Source: Turnera subulata (taxonomy: Eukaryota > Streptophyta > Magnoliopsida > Malpighiales > Passifloraceae). Taken from it: 64,000 nt of DNA. The stretch's first letter is position 1. Each line of letters starts with the position of its first letter. Positions 24,858 through 35,914 of this stretch are shown here, piece by piece. The notes below the pieces were generated by a model. That model searched no databases. It had not been told where the DNA came from and was given only the letters and a program-made list of their open reading frames with translations. The translations under genes and the position numbers were made by a program. The DNA lies in the NCBI GenBank assembly GCA_028386065.3, contig JAKUCV010000859.1, positions 1-64,000 on the forward strand. Reading direction: 5' to 3'.

Positions 24858-26034
24858 TGGGACACTCCTTAGCTACATGTCCCGACTGCCCACACATATA
24901 GCATAGATTTTTTGCCGCCAAACATTCTCTAGCCTTATGCCCAAACCGGCCACACCTATAGCATTGATTATTGGATCCCATTGGTGCATTTTGTGTGCCT
25001 CTGAATTGACTATTCTTAGGAACCATTGGATTCACAGCAACACTTGGGGCACGATAGCTTGAACTACCTTGGAATTTTTCTCTCGGCAAAGTTCCCCACA
25101 TGCCCATCTTTCCTCTTCCCCAGAACTGTCCAGCACCAGCAGTAAAGCTTTGCTGACTTTGTAAGCCTTCCTGCTTAGTCCGCTTAGCACTCATAGTCTC
25201 AACATTATCCTCACGGGCCCTTGTTTCTATTGCCCTCGCCATATCAACTAAAACAGCATACGAGAGAAAATCATGCGAAACCACAGAGTTATAGATAGAG
25301 GTCTTCAACCCACAAATAAATCTCTTAATTTTCCCCCGTTCATCCGGGACTAAGTGCATAGCATACTTGGACAACTTTGTGAATTTTGAGTCATATTCAG
25401 TCACAGTCAAGTCCCCTTGCTTCAAAGACTCAAACTCATATGCTTTCTCGTCCCTAACACTTTCAGGCAGAAACCGTGCTAGGAACATTTCGGAGAATTT
25501 GCTCCATGTCAAGGGTTCTGCACCTGCCAGCCTTTCTCTCCTCTTAGATTGGTACCAGTTATTAGCATCCTCTTTCAATCGAAAGGCAGCAAACCCTACC
25601 GCTTTATGATCAGTACATCCCATTACCTCACAGCACTTCCAAATTTCTTCCAGAAACCGTTGTGGGTCTTCATGTTCAGCACCCGTATATATTGGTGGAT
25701 CAAGCTTCATAAAAGTAAGCAACGGAGGATCGCTGTGACTTTGCTGGCCTTGCTGGTCCCTTTCCTCATCCTGCCTCCTTTCAGCCACTATTTTTGTTAG
25801 CTTCTCGACAGCACGGTTTACACCGTGCAAGCAAGCTTTCAGCACCTCTAATGGCAATTCGTGAGATGCATCTGAGTACTCTGCTTCACTAGGCAACTCA
25901 TCACTAGCCGCCCCCGGAACATAAGTCTCATCATCAACATCCTGGGCATCCTGTATGGATTGCACATCTGGGGCAACAACATCAGCAAATACTTCCTTTC
26001 CTGATTTCCTCTTTGACGGCTTACCTGCACACAA
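24721..26034 (-). CDS. Tekay-type gag, open but without ATG
   Basis: A 437-codon open frame encoding a retrotransposon capsid protein. The retrotransposon gag domain spans about residues 105-265 ([47 protein letters not shown]). Two CCHC zinc knuckles lie near residues 365-400 ([14 protein letters not shown] and [14 protein letters not shown]), followed by an RG-rich tail. The frame opens with TTG at 26032-26034; a stop lies about 8 codons upstream and no ATG is in frame before the gag domain. The C-terminal end lies in a different frame from the protease, so a frameshift is needed near 24725. Probably not translated efficiently now. Confidence 0.8.
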   Translation of the reverse strand: MCAGKPSKRKSGKEVFADVVAPDVQSIQDAQDVDDETYVPGAASDELPSEAEYSDASHELPLEVLKACLHGVNRAVEKLTKIVAERRQDEERDQQGQQSHSDPPLLTFMKLDPPIYTGAEHEDPQRFLEEIWKCCEVMGCTDHKAVGFAAFRLKEDANNWYQSKRRERLAGAEPLTWSKFSEMFLARFLPESVRDEKAYEFESLKQGDLTVTEYDSKFTKLSKYAMHLVPDERGKIKRFICGLKTSIYNSVVSHDFLSYAVLVDMARAIETRAREDNVETMSAKRTKQEGLQSQQSFTAGAGQFWGRGKMGMWGTLPREKFQGSSSYRAPSVAVNPMVPKNSQFRGTQNAPMGSNNQCYRCGRFGHKARECLAAKNLCYMCGQSGHVAKECPIGQPFVASSVASPPPRPQRADSQSFFRGRRGAGRGSIGRGSSYQC

Positions 26035-26146
26035 GGTACAAGAAAACCAGCACTTTAAAATCAGCTCTCACCATCCCACGGTCTCTACTGATGGGTATCA
26101 ACCTATAGCATCACTTTTAGCCTAGGCCCCTTAACATCAATTAAAC

Positions 26147-26161
26147 CATGCTCCGCTACCA
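26147..26161 (-). promoter_or_regulatory. Primer binding site of Tekay-type element
   Basis: The minus strand reads TGGTAGCGGAGCATG, four bases from the 5' LTR end at 26166. It is the initiator-Met-like type and differs from the LARD PBS by one base. Confidence 0.75.
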
Positions 26162-26165
26162 AAAT

Positions 26166-28007
26166 TGTCATGCTCCGTCAATGCGTGACCGACCAGGTAT
26201 CCGGCGCACCCATGGGGTTAGCGCAGGGCACCCAAAGGCCTACACCTGACGCCAGGCAGAGGCTGGCTATATGGGCAGAGACGATCATCGCACAACGAGC
26301 AACAATATAACAATACAAAGGAATTCGAATTCAAGGTCAAACAACCGGCTCTTGTATACATCATTTAAGTTACAAAAGTGGGGCACTACATGTACCGTTT
26401 ATTTAGCCAATTCACTTAGGTTTATATATACACGCAAAATCAGGATTGGCTAAGTACCCATCAACTACGAAACGCGCCACTCGGGTCTACCCACACCAAG
26501 CTCGTCTTGCTCTCCTATTCCTGAAACAAGGGTTGGAAAGAAGGGGGGTGAGTCCACGGCTCAGTAAGAGGATGGTCATACCAGTAAGTAGAAACGATAC
26601 ACATAAGCAGGAAACAACCAACAATACTTCTCAAGATGCCGCCGTGATAAGCCCACGGGTAAGCTGTCCGGTGTGTGTACTGAGCCTACTTGCAAGGTTT
26701 GACAGCCCTGCTCACCGTGTTACTCCTTAACCCACAGCCCCACGTACGAGGCTTACCGGAAGTCACGGGAAGTGCACGTGACTTGCTGCCATAACCAAGC
26801 ACAGCGCCCAGCACATACCCCGCCTCCACATATTGACCATGCAGCCATCGTGTACCGGCAAGGTCCCTCATCCACATATATATAACCACAATGTGCAAAT
26901 GCAATGAATGCAAGTGTTATGCATGCAATGCATAGCCCGATTATCGGGTTCGTATATATATAAGCCAAGGCATAACCACAATAAAGCACCCCACTATTGG
27001 TGCTACCACATTTAAGCACCCCACTGGTGCTACCACTAGCACGTTGGGGTTATCAACCAGCAATTGAGCACCATCAACAACCATAAGTATGCAACGCAAC
27101 TTACACAAAATTAGACCTCACTAGGTCCTTCACCCTCCTTTGATGCACCTTGAGCTTTAGCTCCTGCCCACACATAAAATCACATTAGCATCAAGTATAA
27201 CAGCACTTGGGCAACAAAGCATCAACTAAGAAACATTCACATATTAGTGCTTAGTCCCTCGGTGTACCCTTTGGCTCGCCAGTAGGCTAGCCAGGGGACC
27301 AAAGGTGCACCAGCTGGGCCACTAGGTCACCTACGGGTGCCTACTGTACGATTGGTGCACCAATTGGCCTCCCATAAGCCAATTGCGCACCAATTCATTC
27401 AGCTAACACCCCCACGCAGCCAGCAACCTTCACACAACTTAAACTCATAGAATCCCAACTTTAGACTTCCCACAAAACCGAGTTGGTGCACTGTCCAAGC
27501 CTACAACACACCTAGCTAACCATTTGGCACCCAAGCAAACCAGATTTCCAACCCAGCTCACTTACCACTTCCTTTGTGTGCAAGAGTCTTGAGAAAACCT
27601 TGAGAATGGCTGAGTCCTTCTCTCCTGAGTCTCTCTCAAGATTTTGGTTCAAATGAGGGGTGAGGTGCTTGTTTGAGGCTGATAAGGCTAAGGCAAGCAG
27701 GTGACTCAGCAGCCACTTGCTGCCTCATGCCCTCCTTCTGCCACCAAGCCAAAGCAGCTCCCCACCTCTTGCTCCCCTTCTGCCACCAAGCCAAGCAACT
27801 CTCCACCTCAAGCTTTCTTTCTACCAGCATGACCATGCCAACTTGCCCCCTACTTAGCACATACTTAGCACACCCTAATCTGTGATTAAGGCTAATCGCA
27901 CACTAATTAATCCATCCGAGCCAATTAGTGCCAAAGGGTTGCCTACCGAAACCTACACCCGTCCCTCATCAAGTAAACACTTTGGACATGTTATACAGGT
28001 TATTACA
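26166..28007 (-). repeat. Tekay-type 5' LTR (1842 bp)
   Basis: Starts TGTCATGCTCCG on the plus strand (one substitution from TGTCACGCC) and ends TTATTACA at 28007, followed by ATATC. Collinear with 11202-13049. Confidence 0.9.
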
Positions 28008-28012
28008 ATATC
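28008..28012. repeat. Target-site duplication of Tekay-type element (right copy)
   Basis: ATATC, identical to 11197-11201. The joined flanks reproduce the reverse complement of 5960-6030, an uninterrupted LARD copy. Confidence 0.95.
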
Positions 28013-29132
28013 CCACACAGGCCAATTGTACAACCGTAAGCCTATTTGCATCTCAAATAGGCCAACCATGCTTCCGCAGCACAACTCCGCTTACACGTCA
28101 ACTTCTTACCATTCCTCTAAATAACTTGTCCACTAAACTTAATGTCATCTCCCATACATTAGTAACCTCAAGTATTCCCTGCAACAAAAGATACATTCAG
28201 CTTCCTTTGATTTTAAGGTTATAACTCCCAGACATATGTAATACTCCATAATCACTTCCAAGTCCACAACATACTTCATCATAACTTAGCACTCTACAAT
28301 TTAACTCCAACTAATCAGGACCAACTCTAAGCTGTCAACTTTACCCTAATATGGGATAACTACTAAAATATTTCATAGACATCATCTTTCTTACAACTAT
28401 CTAAAACACTTAAAAGTCTACCGAAATCATCAACCATACTTTATTACAAGCTCTAAACCCGAATTCCACAATCACAACCCATACCTTACTCATCCTTAGG
28501 TTCTATAATACTAACTACTACCCTTCCTTTACTAATATCGAGCTACAACTCGCAAACTATATACCTACCCCCTTATACTAACACATCGTCTCATAAACTT
28601 CTTCTCTCCCATACCCTAATTCTACTTCCACATAAACCATTTCGATCCATCGTTAAACTTATTCGCCAACACCTACACTCCGTTAAATCAACAAAACCAT
28701 CTACTTACTTTCTTAGCTATATATATTCTCAACAACTCTGAGCCAACATAACCTACCCACGAGTTTCCAGGGCTACACATAAACCAAACATCAAACACAA
28801 CAACATATAACACACATAAAGCACATAATGCTAACAAACGCCTCTCACCAAACTACAACCTCTAACTAGATGGGTAATAGCCACAAGACTCAACAACCTA
28901 TGCCCCTTTAGCAAAATTACAATACTATATCACAATGCCATTTTGATAACACCCAACGGATATAGACACCTAACCTTTTCAAAAACAAGTTTCGTTAACC
29001 AACAAATTTGAAATGACATGACGCACATTTTCAAAAAAACTCATACTCCACTACCAAAACTATCACATGTTTTGGTAGGAAAATGTCATGACACCAAACA
29101 CTTCTTAAACAATAATGCTCCACAACCACAAC
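28013..29132 (-). mobile_element. LARD internal region, continuation to PBS
   Basis: Continues 10618-11201 across the Tekay insertion and runs to a PBS-like site at about 29114-29128, again four bases from an LTR end. Resembles 700-1312. No coding motif; AC-rich, low in open frames. Confidence 0.75.
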
Positions 29133-29543
29133 TGTCACGCCCCGCTAAGCGCGACCGGCCAGGCACGCTGTGCACCCACTGCGTGCCACAAAGCACCCCA
29201 AGGCCTTTCATCAACTCTATCAGAAGCTAGTTGCCTCTGCTCGGCGGGTTACCAACCAAGAAAATGCGCAGCGTATAAGGAAGCAAAACCAAAAAAACGC
29301 AAAGGCAACAAAAATAATAAAAAGGATTAAAACTCATGTATAAACCGAACTCCACTAATGTTATAAAACCATTACTACAAGGGGCACTAACCCTTACTAT
29401 ACAATAACACAACCTCCATGAACAATCCTATATAGTGATATAATTAAACAAAACCGACTCGAACGTCCCGGAAGGACAAGCTACACCCGGTTCTCATCAT
29501 GTAAATTCTTCTCTATATTCTAGGGTGTACCTGGGGTATCACA
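29133..29543 (-). repeat. LARD LTR with large internal deletion (411 bp)
   Basis: Both LTR ends are present (TGTCACGCC at 29133, GTATCACA at 29543) but the central 1.8-2.2 kb is gone; the join is near 29458, inside an ACCGACTCG|AACGTCCC context. A PBS-side internal region lies on the left and a PPT-side internal region on the right. Confidence 0.8.
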
Positions 29544-29850
29544 TCATCCCCTTCTTCAGGGAATTTCGTCCTCGAAATTCAAGTGTCACTATAACCTCAA
29601 AGACAATATGAATCTTTTTTTGTAACTCCTGGTCATCTTCCTAAACAATCTCATATATTGTTCTATTACTCCATATTTTCCCCCCTATATCTCATCCATG
29701 GTACTCAAGTGAAAACTCATTCTAGTATATCCCCAATTTGTTTACCTTAAAATCCATTCTCAAATTCAACCTCAACTCCTCACATAGATACCTCAAATTC
29801 TCATATCTCTTACACTCGTCATCCACACACTAATCGTTATCACATACCAG
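29544..29850 (-). mobile_element. LARD internal 3' end
   Basis: Purine tract next to the LTR (minus strand GAAGAAGGGGATGA), then about 300 bases matching 3903-4113 and ending with the bases that open the window. Non-coding. Confidence 0.7.
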
Positions 29851-29975
29851 AGAATAGCATGACGGGAAACATGGCTAAGCCATGACAAGTGTATCGCATG
29901 CATAACATGTGCATCCATGACATGTTTTCTGGGCAGGAAATGGTTGAGAATGTGGTACAAAGGGAAGTAAGTAAT
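29851..29975. other. Unassigned junction sequence
   Basis: A short mosaic between LARD internal and LTR sequence; it contains ATAACATGTGCATCCATGACAT, compare 36470-36490. No gene seen. Confidence 0.35.
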
Positions 29976-30755
29976 AAAGTTGATGAAGTGTCTGATGATG
30001 CAGGGCAGGTTCTACCCGAGTTAGGGTAAGGATGGTTACATGAGGTTGAGTTGTGTGTTTCTTGTTATAGCTAATTGTATTGAGTTATGATGTGTTTTTA
30101 TGTGCTTGTAACAGGGCAGCAAGAATCCTGGATGCTCAAGGGTTCCAAATGGAGGGATTGATTGGCTTGATGTGTTTAATGATGGCTTGGTAAGTTGGGT
30201 TGCCATACTTGTGATGGTTGATGGTGCTAGCTTGTGGGTTGATGACCCAATATGCTTGTTGATGGCACCAAAGGTGCAAAAATGATGTTATGCCTTGGCT
30301 TGTTGACGAGTCCGATATTCGGGCTGTGCATTTCATGTATTTCCATTTGCATCAAGGCTTGCATAAGATGATGTTGTTGATGAATCATGCAGTGCACCTA
30401 GGCCTCTTGGTTAAAGGTTGATGATGGTGGTGTTGTACCTGGCGCCGTGTGTGGTTCTTGTAGCCAATTGGGAATGCCTCGTAAGTGGGGTTGTGGGCTA
30501 AGAAGTAACACTGTTCGCAAGGCTGCTAGACCATGCAGGTAGGCTTGGTGCAACAACACGATAGCTTACCCGTGGGCTGATCACGGTGCGTTGACGTTAA
30601 GCTATTGGATGTTGTTGCCTCTTGTGTGTATCATTGTTGTTGCTTGTATGACCACCTACTTATTGAGTTTTATACTTACCCCCTATTTTTCCCTTGTCTT
30701 AAAGGTGCAAGATTGAGAGCTCGGGTTGTAGGTCGATGGGTATAGCCGAGTCGGT
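29976..30755 (+). repeat. LARD LTR fragment, plus orientation
   Basis: Matches 9075-9820 (GATGATGCAGGGCAGGTTCT through GATGGGTATAGCCGAGTCGG). Lacks both termini. Confidence 0.7.
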
Positions 30756-30855
30756 TTACTCCAAGCGGCCCTCTACTACCGCAAGGCCCGTCAAATAATC
30801 ACGACCGTTTTACTCCAAGCGACCCTCTACCACCGCAAGGCCCGTCAAATAATCA
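30756..30855. repeat. Tandem duplication of about 51 bp
   Basis: Two adjacent copies of a unit starting TTTACTCCAAGCG and ending CGTCAAATAATCA, with a few substitutions. Not found elsewhere in the window. Confidence 0.8.
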
Positions 30856-31405
30856 TCAACATGGTAAGTGCAAACATCTTCTCATGCACTTTGCACCATC
30901 TCCCAACTGGCCAGTGGTATCCACAATCACATGCGCATCCAAGTGATGGAAAGCAAAAATAAGCACAACATGTGCAATGCAACCAATGATATACACATCA
31001 CTCCTCAAATGCAACAACAATGAAAGCAGCCATGGTACCAAATGGAGCACACACACATCCAAGATAATGCAATGCCAACATTAAGCACAACAAGTGCAAT
31101 GTCAACCACAAGCACATCAAGTGCATCGCAAATAATCCAACAAGGGCAGCAAGAACCCAAGATACATATAACACAAACATAATCTACCAACAAGTCACAA
31201 TCCACCACAATTGTATACCATGAGCCACAATTAACAACCAAATGCCAAATAACCATAATTAACCAACAAAAGCCAACAAACCACAATTATCCATCAATAA
31301 CCAGAAAGGACCAACAAAGGGAACCAACATATGAACACACTCATCAAGCACACAAAAGGCCTTCCGCCCAACAATGATGCACTAGCAATCACCACCCGCA
31401 TAACC
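30856..31405 (-). repeat. LARD LTR insert-type fragment, minus orientation
   Basis: 31205-31405 matches 33290-33486, an LTR segment present only in the longer LTR form. 30856-31200 is similar CA-rich sequence with repeated AAGCACAACA/GTGCAATG phrases. It ends exactly where a plus-strand LTR terminus starts. Confidence 0.6.
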
Positions 31406-31690
31406 TGTGATACCCCAGGTACACCCTAGAACTTAGAGACGTATTTATAAGATGAGAGTTGGGTGTAGCTTACCCTCCGGGAATGCTCGTGTAGGTTGGG
31501 CCGTGTATTCAGAAGGAAGTAGGTGATGTTAATAGTGTCGGTGTACATGTTAGTGTGGGTTTGGCATGGTATCATGAGCTGGTAATGGATTGAGGGCAAT
31601 GGTGCACACAGGCTTGGCCTACTATGCACAATTGGGTTCGTAGTGATCCGTTGGCACGGTTGGCCTATTTAGAAGTATCGGGTGCTCGAA
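31406..31690 (+). repeat. LARD LTR 5' end, plus orientation
   Basis: Starts TGTGATACCCCAGGTACACC at 31406 and follows the first 285 bases of the LTR (inverted match to 34560-34840). It then switches to the inverted counterpart of the sequence at 31205-31405. Confidence 0.75.
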
Positions 31691-32228
31691 TTGATTAATT
31701 GGTTGATAGGTTATGCGGGTGGTGATTGCTAGTGCATCATTGTTGGGCGGAAGGCCTTTTGTGTGCTTGATGGGTGTGTTCATATGTTGGTTCCCTTTGC
31801 TGGTCCTTTTTGGTTATTGATGGATAATTGTGGTTTGTTGGCTTTTGTTGGTTAATTATGGTTAATTGGCATATGGTTGTTAATTGTGGCTAATTGTAGA
31901 TAATTGTGGTTTATATGTTATGGTTGGTTGTATTATATTGTGACGTGTACTTGTATGTGTGTAACAAGGCAGTAAAAACCCTAGATGCCTAAGGGTTCCA
32001 AAGGCATGGATTTGATAGGCTTGATGTGTCTAACGGTTTGGTAAGTCGGGTTGTCATACTTTTCATGATTGATGATGCTAGCTTGTTGGTTTTGCTTCCT
32101 TATACACTGCGCATTTTCTTAGTTGGTAACCCGCCGAGCAGAGGCAACTTGCTTCAGATAGAGTTGATGAAAGGCCTTGGGGTGCTTTGTGGCACGTAGT
32201 GGGTGCATAGGGTACCTGGTCGGTCGCC
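31691..32228 (+). repeat. LARD LTR fragments ending in clipped 3' terminus
   Basis: 31707-31915 is the inverted copy of 31205-31406; 31920-32080 continues LTR sequence; 32085-32227 is the LTR 3' end, cut at GGTCGGTCGC just before the normal GCTTAGCGGG. It abuts an oppositely oriented LTR end. Confidence 0.7.
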
Positions 32229-34840
32229 TGTCACTCTCCCGCTAAGCGCGACCGGCCAGGTACCCTGTGCACCCACTGCGTGCCACAAAGCACCCCAAGG
32301 CCTTTCATCAACTCTATCAGAAGCAAGTTGCCTCTGCTCGGCAGTTTACCAACCAAGAAAATGCGCAGCGTATAAGGAAGCAAAACCAACAAGTGCAAAG
32401 GCAACAAAAGTAATAAAAAGTAATAAAACTCTTGTATAAATCGAACTCCATTAATGTTATAAAACCGTTACTACATGGGGCACTAACTCTTACTATACAA
32501 TAACACAACCTCTATGAACAATCCAATATAGTGATATAATTAAACAAAACCAACTCGGCTATACCCATCGACCTACAACGCGAGCTCTCAATCTCACGCC
32601 TGTAAGACAAGGGAAAAATAGGGGGGGTGAGTATAAAACTCAATAAGTAGGTGGTCATACAAGCAACAACAATGATACACAGAAGAGGCAACAACATCCA
32701 ACAGCTTTACATCAATGCACCGTGATCAGCCCACGGGTAATCTATCGTAAAGTTGTACTAAGCCTACCTGCATAGTCTGATAGCCCTGCCAACGGTGTTA
32801 CTTCTTAGCCCACTGCCCCACGTACGAGGCATATCCGATTGGCTACCACAACCACACACGGTGCCTAGCACAACACCACCATCGTCTCATATGACCAAGC
32901 AACCTAGGAGCACTGCAGGGTCCATCAACTCATCATCAATATCATCTTATGCCAATGACATGGATGCACATGTTATGCATGAAATGCACAGTCCGAATAT
33001 CGGACTCGTCAATAAGCCAAGGCATCATCATCTTATCATCAACATTGCACCATTTGGTGCCATCAAATAGCATATTGGGTCATTAAACCACAAGAGCATC
33101 ATCAACCACCACAAGTATGGCAACCCAACTTACCAAACCGTTAGACACATGAAGCCTAACATTAAGCACATCAAGCCATCAAATCCATGCCTTTGGAACC
33201 CTTAGGCATCTAGGGTTCTTACTGCCCTGTTACACACATACAAGTACACATCACAATATAATACAACCAACTATAACATATAAACCACAATTATGTACTA
33301 TTAGCCACAATTAACAACCAAATGCCAATTAACCATAATTAACCAACAAAAGCCAAAAAACCACAATTATCCACCAATAACCAGAAAGGACAAGCAAAGG
33401 GAACCAACATATGAACACACCCATCAAGCAAACAAAAGGCCTTCCGCCCAACAATGATGCACTAGCAATCACCACCCGCATAACCTATTTACTTACATAA
33501 CAATTAGGCCTCCTTAGGCCAATTCCCTTCCTTTGGAACCATTAGGTGCCTTTAACCTTATTTCCCTGTTCCACACACACAAACACACATTACAAATCCA
33601 TAAAATCAATCATAATAACCCAAAGACCATTCAAACACACAATACTCATCTTTCTCCAATTCGGGCAGAAACTGTCCTGTACCAATAGAAAATTCAGCAA
33701 GGCAAATCGGAGCCTTACAAGTAGCAACAGCCTTAGACCTCAACACAGAAGTTGTAGCTCTATGTCGTAGCTTTCTGTAGCCATCAAGAATACCAAATTC
33801 TAAGTTCTGTAGCTCCAGTTATGGCTCCAACACCAACTGGCGTTCAAACAGGGAATCTGCTGTAGGGCAGCTGCAGGACAGTCGATTTGAGAGTTCATAA
33901 CTCTCACATTTTGGCTCCAAAAATAGCAAAATTGGTGCCCCAATAAAGCTATGGGTGTTACCGAACTCTTGGATTTGGTTTCACTCAATTCTAGCCGGTG
34001 GTTTGGCCGGAATCCACTTTTTAGTGGCCAGGGGTCTGTCTGGCCGAGAGCAGAACCCCTAGGCTCACCTCTCCTCCTTTCCCCTCTTTTCTCTCTTTCT
34101 CTCTCTCTCTCACACCTATCTCGATTTGGTTCTGATAATAATGAGTGAGAGATGCCTGGTTTCACCCCTTAAGTGATGGTAAGTAGGTGACTAAGCACCT
34201 ACTTGCCACAATTGCCAACTTGGTGCCACTTGCACCAAGTTGGTGCCACCTCATGCTTGTTTCCCATCCAATTAGTCTGTGGCAACCAACCTGCTAGTTT
34301 GCACACCCAAACCATCAGCAGCTTATTCCCATGCCACAAGTCTCATTCTGATTGGTTGGTTTGGCCAATCACGTATTTACACACTATCGGGTCCAATTGT
34401 GCACCGATGGGCACACCAGTGCACCCGTTGTGCACCATTTCGCACCAAATCGAGCCAGCCAATAACTCCCTTGGCCAATTAAGCCACTAATGAATCTATT
34501 ACATCAAATAATCACATTCCTAATATTTCCCACTATTTAATGTCCGATCAATTAAATCGAGCGCCCGGTACCCCTAAATAGGCCAACCGTGCCAATGGGT
34601 CACTACGAGCCCAATTGTGCACACTAGGCCAAGCTTATGCGCACCATTGCCCTCAATCCACTACCAGCTCATGCTACCATGCCAAAACCACACTAACATG
34701 TACACTGACACTATTAACATCAGCTACTTCCTTCCGAATACACGGCCCAACCTACACGAGCATTCCCGGAGGGTAAGCTACACCCAACTCTCATCATGTA
34801 AATACATCTCTAAGTTCTAGGGTGTACCTGCGGTATCACA
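32229..34840 (-). repeat. Complete long-form LARD LTR (2.6 kb), minus orientation
   Basis: Plus-strand ends TGTCACTCTCCCGC (32229) and GCGGTATCACA (34840), single orientation throughout. It contains an extra 250-300 bp (about 33285-33540) relative to 57296-59509, which looks like a local duplication: the phrase GGAACC...CCCTGTT...CACACATACAAGTACACAT recurs on both sides. Pyrimidine tract at 34068-34112. PPT-side internal sequence follows on the right. Confidence 0.85.
33745..33832 (+). repeat. Block shared between LARD LTR and copia leaders
   Basis: GAAGTTGTAGCTCTATGTCG, TAGCTTTCTG, then CTAAGTTCTGTAGCTCCAGT and TATGGCTCC. The same order and spacing occurs in Copia-3 at 50551-50636. It lies antisense to the LTR. 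Confidence 0.7.
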
Positions 34841-34972
34841 TCATCCCCTCCTTCAAGGATTTTCATCCTCGAAATTCAGATGTTACCCTAACCTCAAAGA
34901 CAACATCAATCTTTCTTATGTAACTCCCGATCATCTTCCTAAACAATAACATTAGTCGGTTACTCCATAATG
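34841..34972 (-). mobile_element. LARD internal 3' end, short
   Basis: Purine tract (minus strand GAAGGAGGGGATGA) next to the LTR, then 110 bases like 29560-29660, truncated into another LTR piece. Confidence 0.65.
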
Positions 34973-35914
34973 GGATTTGGTTTCACTCTACAAATTCATT
35001 GCAGAGCAGGGAATTTGTAGAGTTCATAACTCTCTCAATTGGACCCCAAAAATAGCACAATCGGTGCCCATGGATAGATATGGATGTTACCTAACTCTGG
35101 GATCTGGTTGCACTCAATTCCAACCATATATGTTGCCGGAATCCTCATTTGAGTGGCCAGGGGTCAGTCTGCCCGAGAGCAGAACCACCCTTGGCACACT
35201 CCATCTCTTTTCTCTCTTCTCCTCTCTTCCTCACTTCTCTTTTCTCTCCAGCCCTTAACCACGAAATTGGCAGAGACAAGAGTGATGGAGAGGTGCTTGC
35301 TTCACCTCTTAATACTTGCCCAAGTAGATGAGTCATTAGCCTACTTGCCACCTCTTCCTCTTTAGGTGCCACATGCACCAAAATGCCACCTCATGCTTAA
35401 TTATAACCATTTAACTTGTGACACCAACCTACTAACTTGCCCACTAGAAACCCTAACCAGCTTATTCCTGAGCCACATGGCTTATTCCCAATGGTCTGTT
35501 TTGCCAATTACATGTTTACCTCTCATCGACCTAATTGTGCACCGACGGGCACACCAATGTCCCAATTGTGCACCATTTCGCACCAAATCGAGCCAACCGA
35601 TAATCCCCTTGGCCAACCATGCATCTAATGAACCTATTACACCAAGTAATTACATTCATAATGTTTCCCATCATTTATTGACCAATAAAACAAATCAAGC
35701 ACTTAGGACACCAACCTAGGCCAGCCGTGCCATCGGATCACTAAGAGCCCATTTGGGTGCACCAGGCGAAGCCTATGCTCACCATTACTCTCAATCCAAC
35801 ACCAGTACATGTTACCGAGTCTAAACCCATACTTATCTGTACACCGACAGTATTAACGTTACACACCTTCTCCCGAATACCCGATCCAACCTACTCGAAC
35901 GTCCCAGAAGGACA
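34973..35914 (-). repeat. LARD LTR 5' half, minus orientation
   Basis: Close match to 3023-3870 (and inverted to 7770-8650). Stops about 30 bases short of the LTR start, where orientation flips. Confidence 0.7.

Larger units (their letters stand above)
11202..28007 (-). mobile_element. Tekay/Del-type Ty3-gypsy chromovirus, split by Copia-1
   Basis: A full-length element on the minus strand. The 5' LTR is on the right (26166-28007) and the 3' LTR on the left (11202-13049); both have TG...CA ends. PBS lies at 26147-26161 and a purine tract at 13050-13063. ATATC flanks it at 11197-11201 and 28008-28012. Internal order is gag (two zinc knuckles), protease, RT, RNase H, integrase and chromodomain-like C terminus, as in plant chromoviruses. 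Without the 8.27-kb Copia-1 insertion at 15078-23342 the element is about 8.5 kb. Several stops and frameshifts show that it no longer codes for a working polyprotein. Confidence 0.92.

Noticed and set aside
30856..31300. Possible host coding region from long minus-strand frames (Trp/Cys/Val-rich)
   Set aside because: Composition comes from CA-rich repeats (AAGCACAACA, GTGCAATG) read in antisense; no domain or codon pattern of a gene.
32795..33070. A 91-codon frame repeated at 36376-36651 as possible small protein
   Set aside because: Both lie in inverted LTR copies of recent common origin; His/Ser/Pro-rich without motif, and absent as an open frame in older copies.
35366..35719. A 117-codon frame present in several LARD LTR copies (also near 3290-3643 and 8000-8353)
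   Set aside because: It runs antisense to the LTR, has no known domain, and its equal length follows from copy similarity. The related copy at 1326-1667 is altered. Treated as a shadow frame.
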